Source of the DNA: Opitutia bacterium Tous-C1TDCM
Lineage (GTDB): Bacteria; Verrucomicrobiota; Verrucomicrobiia; Opitutales; Opitutaceae
Direction: 5' to 3'
DNA: 33,634 nucleotides
Assembly: GCA_002288455.1 (NCBI GenBank)
Contig: NEUS01000038.1
Location: 1-33,634, forward strand
The notes under the pieces were generated by a model. The model was given only the letters and a program-made list of their open reading frames with translations. It was not told the DNA's origin and ran no database searches. Positions within the stretch are counted from its first letter, which is position 1; every line of letters starts with the position of its first letter. Positions 1-9,852 of this stretch are shown here, piece by piece. The position numbers and the translations under genes were made by a program.

Positions 1-2
1 CC

Positions 3-275
3 TTCGCCATCACCAACATCATCAGCGCCCAGACGGCGTTCTCCTTCGGCACCTCCGGCCTCACCTTCAATGCCGGCGACGAGATCGTCGTGATGTTTTC
101 CGCCCGCGGCAGTTTCCTCTACGATCACGGCTGGTGGGACGTGGCGCTGACGGAAGTCCCCGTCACTCCGGTCGTACCGCCCGGCAACGCCGTGCCGGAA
201 TCGGCCGGCACCGTCGGCCTGCTCGCCTGCGGTCTGCTCGGCCTCGCCGTCACCGCGACCCGCCGGCGCTTCTGA
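3..275 (+). CDS. C-terminal part of an exported protein with a VPDSG/PEP-CTERM-like sorting tail (5' end outside window)
   Basis: Open from the left edge; only the last 90 residues are visible. The visible part is beta-like (AGDEIVVMFSARGSF, WWDVALTEV). It ends in a tripartite tail: VPES, then a hydrophobic segment (GTVGLLACGLLGLAV), then a basic end (TATRRRF). This architecture matches the PEP-CTERM/VPDSG-CTERM sorting signals common in Verrucomicrobia, in which an exosortase recognises the motif and attaches the protein to the surface or releases it into exopolysaccharide. The motif here is VPESAGT rather than the usual VPDSGST, so family membership is by resemblance. The function of the main body cannot be judged from this fragment. 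Confidence 0.8.
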   Translation, partial: FAITNIISAQTAFSFGTSGLTFNAGDEIVVMFSARGSFLYDHGWWDVALTEVPVTPVVPPGNAVPESAGTVGLLACGLLGLAVTATRRRF

Positions 276-302
276 CCCGTCGGCCGTCGCATGCCGACAC
301 TC

Positions 303-326
303 TCGACCGGTCATCTGCCCGGTCGA
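303..326. terminator. 8-bp inverted repeat after the sorting-tail gene, possible terminator
   Basis: TCGACCGG at 303-310 and CCGGTCGA at 319-326 form a perfect 8-bp stem with an 8-nt loop, 27 bases after the stop codon of the exported-protein gene. No T-run follows, so it is at best a factor-dependent or weak terminator. The rest of 276-502 holds no convincing gene. Confidence 0.3.
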
Positions 327-502
327 TCATCCCGCGCGCTGACCACGATCAAGGCCGGATTGGCCGGCAAGGGAACGAGCCGGCAGCGATAGGTCGCCGT
401 GCCGGCCGGAACGGCGTGACGCGGTCGGGCAGGTAAGCGCAGCCCGCAAAGCAACCGAGCGCCACACCCGGCAGCGTAACGGCACCGAAGATACGCGCGG
501 CG

Positions 503-1045
503 TTACTTCTTCTTCGGCACGTGGTCGCCCTTCTCGTCGTGCGCATGGCCGGCGGACTTCGCGAACCGCACGTCCTGCTTCGGCGCCGCGAGGATTTCCT
601 TCGGCAGGCGGGCTTTCGCGAGTGCGAGCGCGGCCTTGAGGCGGCGCTGCGCCTCCGCGGCCTTGTCCGCTTCGTTGTGGTGCGCGGCGTCGAGCAAATC
701 GTCCGCGATCTTGGCGGCCTGCTCGAACGCGCCCTTCAGGCGCTTCGCGCGCTCCGGGTCGTCGATCTTGATCTGGTCCTCCAGCGCATGCGCCGCGAGG
801 TGGATGGTCTCCGCCCAATCGGCGACGCCGTCGAGTTGCTTGGCCGCGAGAGCGGTATCGATCTTTTCGCTGGCCGCGGCGGCGCTTTGCCAGACGACCG
901 GCAAAGCGGCGCCGCCGAAGGGTCCGGCCCACTCCGGCGCGGCGGCTGGCTTGGTTTCGGCCGCCCGGGTGCCCGGGGCGAGCAAGGCGGCAGCGAGGGC
1001 GAACAATAGGGCGAGGAGGCGATGGATTTTCATGGCAGCTGTCAT
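503..1045 (-). CDS. Periplasmic helical protein of a metal-efflux operon, His-rich C-terminus
   Basis: 180 residues. The start codon ATG at 1045-1043 overlaps the stop TGA of the RND pump gene (ATGA), so the two are probably translationally coupled. A second Met four codons on (MKIHRLLALL) gives the cleaner signal peptide, with a hydrophobic stretch to about residue 24 (LALLFALAAALLAPGTRA) and likely cleavage after TRA. The mature part is Ala/Lys/Glu-rich and predicted helical. The end carries GHAHDEKGDH, a likely metal-binding tail. No family was recognised. Being the last gene of a CBA-type efflux operon, it may act as a periplasmic metal chaperone or sensor; that is inference from position and histidines only. 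Confidence 0.72.
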   Translation of the reverse strand: MTAAMKIHRLLALLFALAAALLAPGTRAAETKPAAAPEWAGPFGGAALPVVWQSAAAASEKIDTALAAKQLDGVADWAETIHLAAHALEDQIKIDDPERAKRLKGAFEQAAKIADDLLDAAHHNEADKAAEAQRRLKAALALAKARLPKEILAAPKQDVRFAKSAGHAHDEKGDHVPKKK

Positions 1046-4000
1046 CGGGCGGTTGGGGTTGCGGGTTGAACAAAATCGGGCGTCGGCATCTCCCCGAGCG
1101 GATCGCGGCGCGCATTTTCGAGCGCGCGTTCCGCCGCGCGGCGGCCGAACTTCAAAAACACGGCGGGAGTCACTGCCATGTCGAGGAGCGTGGAACTGAC
1201 CAGGCCGCCGAGAATCACGACGGCGACCGGATACAGAATTTCCTTCCCGGGTTCGTGCGCGGAGAGCACGAGCGGAATGAGCGCGAGTCCGGCGGTGAGC
1301 GCGGTCATCGTCACGGGCACGAGCCGTTCCAGCGAACCGCGGATGATCATCTTTTCGCCGAAGGACTCGCCCTCGGCCTCCATGAGATGGAGGTAGTGCG
1401 AGATCATCATGATCGTGTTGCGGGTCGCGATGCCGGCCAGCGTGATCATGCCGACGAGCGTCGCCACGGTCACCGTGCCGATGAGCAGATAGGTCAGGAC
1501 GAGCGCGCCGACGAACGCGAGCGGACCGTTGATCAGCACCTGCACGACGATGACCCCGGAATGGAAGTGCGCGTAGAGCAGCAGGAACACCACGACCAAG
1601 GTCAGTCCGGAGAGGATGGCGATGAGCCGCGACGCCTGTTCCTGGCTTTGGAACTGCCCTTCGTAGCTGACGAAGTAGCCCTGGCCCAGGGGCACTTTCG
1701 CCGGCAGCTCGCGTTGGATCTGCGCCACGATGGATCCGAGATCGCGCCCGGCCGCATTGGCGGAAATCACGATGCGGCGCATCGCATCCTCGCGACTGAT
1801 GGCGTTCGGCCCCTGGCTTTCGAGCACCTCCGCGATCATGGCCAGCGGGACCCGGCCGCCGGACGGCGTGTCGACCAGCAACTCGCGCAACCGATCCGGG
1901 TCGGCGCGCGCCGCATCGGCAAAACGCACCACCAGATCGAGCGTGCGCGTGCCCTCGAGCACCTGGCCGACGACGCGGCCGTTGAGGCCGGCTTCAAGTC
2001 GCGCGGCCAGTTCGCCGGGCTGAAGCCCGTAGAGCGCCGCGCGCTCGCGGTTCACCTGGATCTTCACCTGCGGAATCAGCACCTGTTTCTCGACCTGCAG
2101 ATCGACGACACCCGGCACGTCCCGCATCGCGGTTTCGACCTGCGCGGCGTAGCGGCGGAGCAGCGCGAGATCGGGGCCGTAGATTTTCACGGCAATCGCC
2201 GCCTGCACCCCCGAGAGCATGTGGTCCAGCCGGTGGGAGATCGGCTGGCCGACGCTGACGACCGTCCCGGGCAGTTCGGCGAGTTTCCCGCGGATTTCGT
2301 GCAAAATATCCGCGCGGCTGCGCGCGCTCGCGGCGAAATCGACGTCGAGTTCGGAGCGGTGCACGCCCTCGGCGTGTTCGTCGAGTTCGGCGCGACCCGT
2401 GCGCCGGCCCGTGAGCTTGATTTCCGGAATCGTGAGAAGGATTTTTTCCGCGATGCGTCCCACGCGGTCGCTTTCCTCGAGCGAGGTGCCCGGCGCCATC
2501 GCGACGGTGATCATCGCGGTGCCTTCGTTGAATTCGGGCAGGAAGGCGCGTCCCATCAGCGGATAAAGCGCGGCACTGCCGCCGACCAGCAACAGCGCCA
2601 AGCCGATGACCGCCCACGGATGCCGCACCGCCGGACCGAGAATGAATTTCTCGTCGGCGCGCTTGAGCACCCGCACGAGCCAGCCGTCGCGCTCCTCCTT
2701 CATCCGCTTCATCCGCGGGAGGAGATACGAGCAGAGGACCGGTATGACGGTCAGCGAAACGACAAACGACGCGAGCATCGCCACGATCGTCGCGATGCCG
2801 ATCGGCGCGAAGAGGCGGCCTTCGATGCCGCCCAGCGCGAACAACGGGAGGAACACCAGCACGATCACCAACGTGGCGAACAGAATCGAGTTTCTCACCT
2901 CGCCCGAGGCGTCGGCGATCACCCGCAGCACCGGCCGCGGATTCGGGGCGTGGAAGTTCTCCCGCAGCCGCCGGTAGACGTTCTCCACATCGACGATGGC
3001 GTCGTCGACCACCATACCGACCGCGACGGCAAGGCCGCCGAGCGTCATCGTGTTGATCGAAATCCCCAACCCATGGAAAACCAGCGCCGCGACCGCGAAG
3101 CTCAATGGAATCGCGGTCAGCGTGATGAGCGTGGTCCGGAAATTCAGGAGAAACAGAAACAGCACGATGACGACCATGAGGGCGCCGTCGCGGATCGCCT
3201 CCTGCACGTTGGCAATCGCGTTCCGGATGAAGGTGGCCTGACGGAACAGGACATCGATCCGCGCATCGGCCGGCAGCGACGGACGGATTTCCGCGAGCGC
3301 CGCCTCGACGCGGCGCGTCAGCACCGTGGTGTCCGCCCCCGGCTGCTTCTGCACGCCGAGGATGACGGCCGGCCGGCCGGAGACGCCCGCGTTGCCGCGC
3401 ATCGGCTGGATGCCGAACTGCACGTCCGCGACATCGCGGAGGAAGATCGGCAGGTTCGCGCGATACTTCACCACGGTGGCTCCGATTTCCTCCGGATCGG
3501 ACGTGCGGCCGAGGTTGCGCACCAGCACCTCGCGCGCGCCGCTCGCGATGAAGCCGCCGCCGGTGCTGCCTTGGGCGCGCTCGGCCGCGGCGTTGACCTC
3601 GTCGAATGTGACGCCGTGGGCCGCCATCCGCTCCGGCACCGCGCGCACCTGCACCTGCTTCCGGCCGCCGCCGATCACGATGACCTGCGAGATGCCGGGA
3701 ATCGTGAGCAACCGCGGACTGAGCTGCCAGTCGGCGACCGTGCGCAGATCCATCGGCGCGGTTTTTCCGTCCGCCGACGAAAGTCCGATGAGCAAAATCT
3801 CGCCCATGATCGAGGAGATCGGGCCCATGTGGACTTCCGTGCCCGTCGGGAGCTTGGCCTCGGCGAGCGCGATGCGTTCCTGCACGAGTTGGCGCGCGCG
3901 ATAGATGTCCTGCCCCCAGTCGAATTCCACGTAGACAATCGACAGGCCGACGCTGCAGGTCGCCCGCACCCGGACGACACCGGGCGCACCGTTGAGCGCG

Positions 4001-4212
4001 GTTTCGAGCGGCAGGGAGACGAGCGTTTCGACCTCTTCCGGCGCGAGACCGGGGGCCTCCGTCATCAGGGTGACGGTCGGCCGGTTGAGATCGGGAAACA
4101 CATCCACCGGCAAGCGCAGCGCGATAAAGGCGCCGTAAACCAGCAGGAGCGCCGCCGCCGCCACGACGAAGAGCCGGTTGCGCAGCGAAAAGGCGATGAG
4201 TCGGGTAAGCAT
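1042..4212 (-). CDS. Heavy-metal efflux RND transporter, CzcA/CusA family
   Basis: 1056 residues, the usual length for HME-RND pumps, with an N-terminal membrane segment (residues about 5-33) followed by the RND start motif LRLPVDVFPDL. Pore-domain and transmembrane blocks lie at the expected places. The TM4 proton-relay block at 400-411 reads MVVDDAIVDVEN, giving D403, D404, D408 and E410. The protein would be the inner-membrane, proton-driven pump of a tripartite CBA complex exporting metal ions. Cargo is uncertain. By eye the methionine in the CusA LEMVET region is replaced by VHRSE, while an RLDHML stretch keeps a Met, so Zn/Co/Ni/Cd seems at least as likely as Cu/Ag. It lies 9 nt downstream of the membrane-fusion gene. 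Confidence 0.93.
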   Translation of the reverse strand: MLTRLIAFSLRNRLFVVAAAALLLVYGAFIALRLPVDVFPDLNRPTVTLMTEAPGLAPEEVETLVSLPLETALNGAPGVVRVRATCSVGLSIVYVEFDWGQDIYRARQLVQERIALAEAKLPTGTEVHMGPISSIMGEILLIGLSSADGKTAPMDLRTVADWQLSPRLLTIPGISQVIVIGGGRKQVQVRAVPERMAAHGVTFDEVNAAAERAQGSTGGGFIASGAREVLVRNLGRTSDPEEIGATVVKYRANLPIFLRDVADVQFGIQPMRGNAGVSGRPAVILGVQKQPGADTTVLTRRVEAALAEIRPSLPADARIDVLFRQATFIRNAIANVQEAIRDGALMVVIVLFLFLLNFRTTLITLTAIPLSFAVAALVFHGLGISINTMTLGGLAVAVGMVVDDAIVDVENVYRRLRENFHAPNPRPVLRVIADASGEVRNSILFATLVIVLVFLPLFALGGIEGRLFAPIGIATIVAMLASFVVSLTVIPVLCSYLLPRMKRMKEERDGWLVRVLKRADEKFILGPAVRHPWAVIGLALLLVGGSAALYPLMGRAFLPEFNEGTAMITVAMAPGTSLEESDRVGRIAEKILLTIPEIKLTGRRTGRAELDEHAEGVHRSELDVDFAASARSRADILHEIRGKLAELPGTVVSVGQPISHRLDHMLSGVQAAIAVKIYGPDLALLRRYAAQVETAMRDVPGVVDLQVEKQVLIPQVKIQVNRERAALYGLQPGELAARLEAGLNGRVVGQVLEGTRTLDLVVRFADAARADPDRLRELLVDTPSGGRVPLAMIAEVLESQGPNAISREDAMRRIVISANAAGRDLGSIVAQIQRELPAKVPLGQGYFVSYEGQFQSQEQASRLIAILSGLTLVVVFLLLYAHFHSGVIVVQVLINGPLAFVGALVLTYLLIGTVTVATLVGMITLAGIATRNTIMMISHYLHLMEAEGESFGEKMIIRGSLERLVPVTMTALTAGLALIPLVLSAHEPGKEILYPVAVVILGGLVSSTLLDMAVTPAVFLKFGRRAAERALENARRDPLGEMPTPDFVQPATPTAR

Positions 4213-4221
4213 GGCGCGTCC

Positions 4222-5205
4222 TCAGTGCTTGTGCCCGCCCGGACCGTGCGAGTGGCCGTGGTCGTCCTCGATTTTTTGCGCGCCGCCGCCCACATATTGG
4301 AGCTGGTAGTTTCCGCGCGTGACGACCCGGTCGCCGGGCAACACGCCTTCGATGATCTCGATGAAGCGATCGTCGCGCAGGCCGACGACAACCGGCGTGC
4401 GCTCGTACGCAAACGGCGCGGTCATGATTTGCCGGTAAACAAAGAGGTCGCCGGCTTCGCCGAGCACGGCAGAGCGCGGCACGACGACCGCGGCTTCGGT
4501 TTCTTCGGTAATGAAGGCGAGCTGCGCCCGCATGCCGGGGAGCAGTTTTCCCTCGGGGTTGGCGGTGTGCACGAACACGCGCAGCGTCCCGCTGTCGCGA
4601 CTCAGGCTCGCCGCGGTCGACTTCACCTCGCCCTTGAACGTGAGCTCGGGAAACGCCAGCGCCTTGATCCGGACGGTTTGGCCGATCTTCACGGCTCCGA
4701 TCTGCGACTCGAAGACCTGCGCGACCACGTCGACCTCGGAGAGATCGATGAGCGTGAGGAGGTTCGTGTCCGGCTCGACCGCGCCGCCGGGCACGACGTT
4801 CGTCTCCAGAATCACACCATCCATCGGCGCCTTGAACGTCAGCCGCGGCGGCGGATCGGCCACGACGCGCGATTCGACTTCGAGGAGGACTTCGCCCGCA
4901 TTCACCCGCTGGCCGTCGTGGACGGTGAGCTTGGTCACCCGGCCGGCGACGCGGGACGAGATGGCCGCAACCTTGCCGGGTTCGGGATCGACGGTGGCGA
5001 GCGCCGGAAAAGTCTTCTCCATGGGCTTGAGTTCAACCTCGACCGTTTCGAGCCCGAGATTGTCGACCATCATTTTGGTGAGTCGCACGGGGCCGCTCTG
5101 GGCGGTCGCGGTTTGCGCGCCGGGGGCATCGTCGTGCGGGTGCTTGTGCTCCTGGGCGCTGGCGCAAACGGCGGCGGCAAGGAAGAGAGGGAAAAGGTGT
5201 TTCAT
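4222..5205 (-). CDS. Membrane fusion protein of metal efflux system, CusB/CzcB-like (HlyD family)
   Basis: 327 residues from the ATG at 5205, chosen because it begins a good signal peptide (MKHLFPLFLAAAVCASAQ); the frame is open further upstream but would run into the TolC-like gene. The mature N-terminus is His-rich (EHKHPHDD) and the protein ends DHGHSHGPGGHKH, both likely metal-binding. Between them are the barrel-sandwich half-motifs (VAAISSRVAGRVTKLTVHDG; APMDGVILETNVVPGG) and beta-barrel and membrane-proximal segments (DVVAQVFESQIGAVKIGQTV; GNYQLQYVGGG). It is the periplasmic adaptor joining pump and outer-membrane channel. It begins 11 nt after the channel gene and ends 9 nt before the pump gene, so the three are co-transcribed. 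Confidence 0.92.
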   Translation of the reverse strand: MKHLFPLFLAAAVCASAQEHKHPHDDAPGAQTATAQSGPVRLTKMMVDNLGLETVEVELKPMEKTFPALATVDPEPGKVAAISSRVAGRVTKLTVHDGQRVNAGEVLLEVESRVVADPPPRLTFKAPMDGVILETNVVPGGAVEPDTNLLTLIDLSEVDVVAQVFESQIGAVKIGQTVRIKALAFPELTFKGEVKSTAASLSRDSGTLRVFVHTANPEGKLLPGMRAQLAFITEETEAAVVVPRSAVLGEAGDLFVYRQIMTAPFAYERTPVVVGLRDDRFIEIIEGVLPGDRVVTRGNYQLQYVGGGAQKIEDDHGHSHGPGGHKH

Positions 5206-5216
5206 AAAGGGACGAT

Positions 5217-6455
5217 TCAGGGTTGGGCGGGAACGACACCGGCCGCGGTCTCGGCTTCGGCGAGCACCGCGGCGTAGCGCGCCGCGGCGTTCAGAAAATC
5301 GCCTTCGAGCGCGAAGCGCGGCTGGCGAGCTTGGATGAGTTGCAGACTCGTGACTTCCCCTCGCGCATACGCCGCGCTCAGGGAAGCGGGAATCGCCGGG
5401 CCGGGCGTCAAAGCCGCCTGGTGGGCCAGGAGCACCGGCCGGAGAGCCCGCGCGGCGGCGGCCGCGGCCGTGATCTCGGCATTTAACTCGAGGCGGAGCG
5501 CGGCCAGTTCGGCTTCGGCGATTTTCACCGCCGCCTGCTTTTCGCGAATGTCGCCGCGGTTCGCGACACCCCGCGGCCACGGCACCGACGCGCTCACGCT
5601 GAGGCGCGGCTCGTTCTCCAGCTGGCGCGTGAAATCGTTGGCGCGACGCTCGAAGTCGACACCCCCGCCCACCGTCCAATCGCCGCGCGTCTCGGCCCGG
5701 GCGAGCGCGAGGGCGGCTTCGGCGACCCGCACCTCGTGCGCAGCGAGCGCAAGCGCGGGCCGGGAGTTTTCGAGCGACGCGATGTCGCCCGGGATCGGCC
5801 GGGCAAGCAGGGTTTCAAGGTCGTCGCTGAGGGTAAGCGGGGCGTCGACCGGCAAGCGCAGCCGGCCTCTGAGTTTGTGGGTGATCGCCGCGAAATCGGC
5901 TTCGGCAAACGCAAGGGTCTGCTCCGCGCGGACCACTTCGAAGGCCAGCGGTTCGAGCTCGGTCGCGGCGATCTCGCCGGCGGCGCGCTGTTTTTCGAGC
6001 GACGCGCGCAACTCCCGCTGCACCTCCGCCGTGCGGCGCGCCACATCGCGGCGGGTCCGCAGGACGGCCGCTTCGTAATACAGTTTCCGCACTTCGCCGG
6101 CGACGTGCCGGCGCTGCTCCCGCACCTGCAGCTCCGCGGCCGCGCCGCCGAGGCGCGCCAGCGCGCGCGCCGGCTCGATCCGGTCGCGGCGAGGCAGGCG
6201 TTGGTTCACGCCGACGCCGACGGCCCATTCGCTGTCACCTTTCACCGGGACGGCCCCGCGGAATTCGACTTCGGGATTCGGCCGGATCCCGGCCTGTTCC
6301 TCGCGGGCGCGCGCCAACTCGGGCGTCAGCGCCAAGGCGGCAACGGAGGGATCGTTCGCCCACGCGACACGAATGGCGTCGTCGAGGGAAAGCGGAGCGG
6401 TTTGGGCGGTGGCGCACGCGGCGCCGAAAACAAAGAGAAAGAGTCGAGTAGGCAT
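5217..6455 (-). CDS. Outer-membrane efflux protein, TolC/CzcC family
   Basis: 412 residues starting at the ATG at 6455, which gives a signal peptide (MPTRLFLFVFGAACATAQ); an in-frame ATG 66 nt upstream adds a non-signal-like stretch and was not used. The mature start LSLDDAIRVAWANDPSVAAL is the standard TolC/OEP opening, followed by long Ala/Glu/Arg-rich helices in two related halves (for example PNPEVEFRGAVPVKGDSEW, then ALEGDFLNAAARYAAVLAEA near the end). It would form the trimeric outer-membrane duct of the tripartite metal exporter encoded with the next two genes. No Cys for lipidation is evident at the cleavage site. Confidence 0.9.
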   Translation of the reverse strand: MPTRLFLFVFGAACATAQTAPLSLDDAIRVAWANDPSVAALALTPELARAREEQAGIRPNPEVEFRGAVPVKGDSEWAVGVGVNQRLPRRDRIEPARALARLGGAAAELQVREQRRHVAGEVRKLYYEAAVLRTRRDVARRTAEVQRELRASLEKQRAAGEIAATELEPLAFEVVRAEQTLAFAEADFAAITHKLRGRLRLPVDAPLTLSDDLETLLARPIPGDIASLENSRPALALAAHEVRVAEAALALARAETRGDWTVGGGVDFERRANDFTRQLENEPRLSVSASVPWPRGVANRGDIREKQAAVKIAEAELAALRLELNAEITAAAAAARALRPVLLAHQAALTPGPAIPASLSAAYARGEVTSLQLIQARQPRFALEGDFLNAAARYAAVLAEAETAAGVVPAQP

Positions 6456-6558
6456 GGGGGCAGGCGTTGGGAGGACGCGTCCGGAAGGACGCCACACGCG
6501 CGCGGACAACATGGTCCGCAAACGCGAAAACGCGCCGCCTCGGAAAGGCGGCGTCGAA

Positions 6559-6948
6559 TCAACCCAATACCGGAGGTGCCGCCGATTCCGGCGCGCACCG
6601 CTGCACGAACTGCCAGACCCGAGCCAAAGGCGGATCGGTTTCCCTTCGCCGTCGATGGGTTTTCGGAGCCGCGCGCGGCAGTCGCACCGCGACGATCAAC
6701 CACGCCGCAAACGCGAGCCAGGCAACCGACACCGCGCCGGCGCGAACCTGGTCCTTGGCGACATCCCGGGCGAAGACCTCCTCGTGACCGTCATGTACGC
6801 CGACCGGCGCGTGGTCCGCATCGTGGTCGCCATGCGCATGGTGCCGGTGTTCGAGAATCATGCCCAGCGCCTCCAGGTCGACATGCCAAGCTGCCGAGCA
6901 CCAAGTGACGGCAAGGAGGACGGCGAGAAGGGCGCGGACGCGCGGCAT
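6559..6948 (-). CDS. Small His-rich membrane protein heading the metal-efflux operon
   Basis: 129 residues from the ATG at 6948; the frame is open 30 codons further but only this start gives a signal sequence (MPRVRALLAVLLAVTWCSAA). Residues 34-55 are a histidine cluster (EHRHHAHGDHDADH, then VHDGHEE). A single hydrophobic segment lies at about 71-90 (AGAVSVAWLAFAAWLIVAVR) and an Arg-rich stretch follows (PKTHRRRRE). This suggests a membrane protein with a periplasmic metal-binding loop. No family was recognised. It sits 103 nt upstream of the TolC-like gene on the same strand and is probably the first gene of the operon. Alternatively it could have its own promoter and act as a sensor or accessory protein. 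Confidence 0.68.
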   Translation of the reverse strand: MPRVRALLAVLLAVTWCSAAWHVDLEALGMILEHRHHAHGDHDADHAPVGVHDGHEEVFARDVAKDQVRAGAVSVAWLAFAAWLIVAVRLPRAAPKTHRRRRETDPPLARVWQFVQRCAPESAAPPVLG

Positions 6949-7119
6949 GGGAGCGCACAAGGATGAAGATCCGCCGCGCTGGCAACATGAGTTTGCACAA
7001 TGCCGAGGGCGACCGGTGGAACCGCCTGGCGGTCGCAAAGCCGCCGGCGAACCCGCGGAAACCGGGGTGGCCGGGCATGAGCTCAGAGCCCACAGCTTAA
7101 GGCCCTGCCCTCCCGCCGC

Positions 7120-9267
<2,148 letters not shown>

Positions 9268-9309
9268 TCATTGTCCAAAAACGCCGCCCTGAGACCTTGG
9301 TACTCCGAC

Positions 9310-9852
9310 ATGGACACCCCTGCCGAAGTCAACGCCACCGGCGAGACGTTCCTCCGCACCCTGGCGGAGCATGAACGCTGGCTGGCCGGCTATGTCCATT
9401 CGCTCGTCACCCGCCCGGCCGACGCCGAGGACATTTTGCAGGAATGCAAAATCGTCCTGTGGAAAAAGTTTTCGACCTTTCAACCCGGCACCCACTTCCG
9501 CGCCTGGGCCCGCACCATCGCGCTGCACCAAATCCTGAATTACCGGCGCGCGGAGCAACGCCGCCCGTGGTCGACACTGGAACGCGAATTCATCGAGGCC
9601 GTCGCCGCCGAGATCGACCGCCGTTCCGACCACCTCGACCGCCGCGCCGAAGGCCTGCGCGCCTGCCTGCGCAAATTGCCGGAAGCGCATCGCGCCATCG
9701 TCGTGTGGCGCTACTACGAGGACTGCGACATCGCCGCCATCGCCGCCCGCAGCGGCCGCACCGAGGAAGCCGTTTACCGGCTGCTCAGCCGCATCCGCGT
9801 CGCCCTCAACGACTGCATCAACCGCCGGCTCGGCTCCGTCGCCCCCGCATGA
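9310..9852 (+). CDS. ECF-type RNA polymerase sigma factor
   Basis: 180 residues from the ATG at 9310; an in-frame TTG at 9271 would add 13 residues with no sigma similarity. Region 2 is clear (RPADAEDILQECKIVLWKKF, then FRAWARTIALHQILNYRR). Region 4 forms the C-terminal HTH (LRKLPEAHRAIVVWRYYEDC, DIAAIAARSGRTEEAVYRLL). The style, with KFSTFQPGTHFRAWA, matches the Planctomycetes/Verrucomicrobia ECF families usually paired with FecR-like proteins. The stop overlaps the next start (ATGA at 9849-9852), so the sigma factor and its probable anti-sigma factor are translationally coupled. Likely targets are the operon itself and extracytoplasmic genes nearby; no promoter motif could be fixed by eye. 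Confidence 0.92.
   Translation: MDTPAEVNATGETFLRTLAEHERWLAGYVHSLVTRPADAEDILQECKIVLWKKFSTFQPGTHFRAWARTIALHQILNYRRAEQRRPWSTLEREFIEAVAAEIDRRSDHLDRRAEGLRACLRKLPEAHRAIVVWRYYEDCDIAAIAARSGRTEEAVYRLLSRIRVALNDCINRRLGSVAPA

Noticed and set aside
349..546. 65-residue minus-strand open frame after the metal operon, with a Cys-containing hydrophobic stretch
   Set aside because: It overlaps the end of the 180-residue gene out of frame, and has neither a proper signal peptide nor a conserved pattern.
1066..5277. A 1403-codon open frame on the plus strand, antisense to the RND and membrane-fusion genes
   Set aside because: It is an artefact of high GC in third positions; the translation is low-complexity Arg/His/Asp/Glu-rich without any domain, whereas the minus-strand frames give clear efflux proteins.
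9271..9309. TTG start giving a sigma factor 13 residues longer
   Set aside because: The extra residues are not sigma-like; the ATG at 9310 places region 2 at the usual distance.
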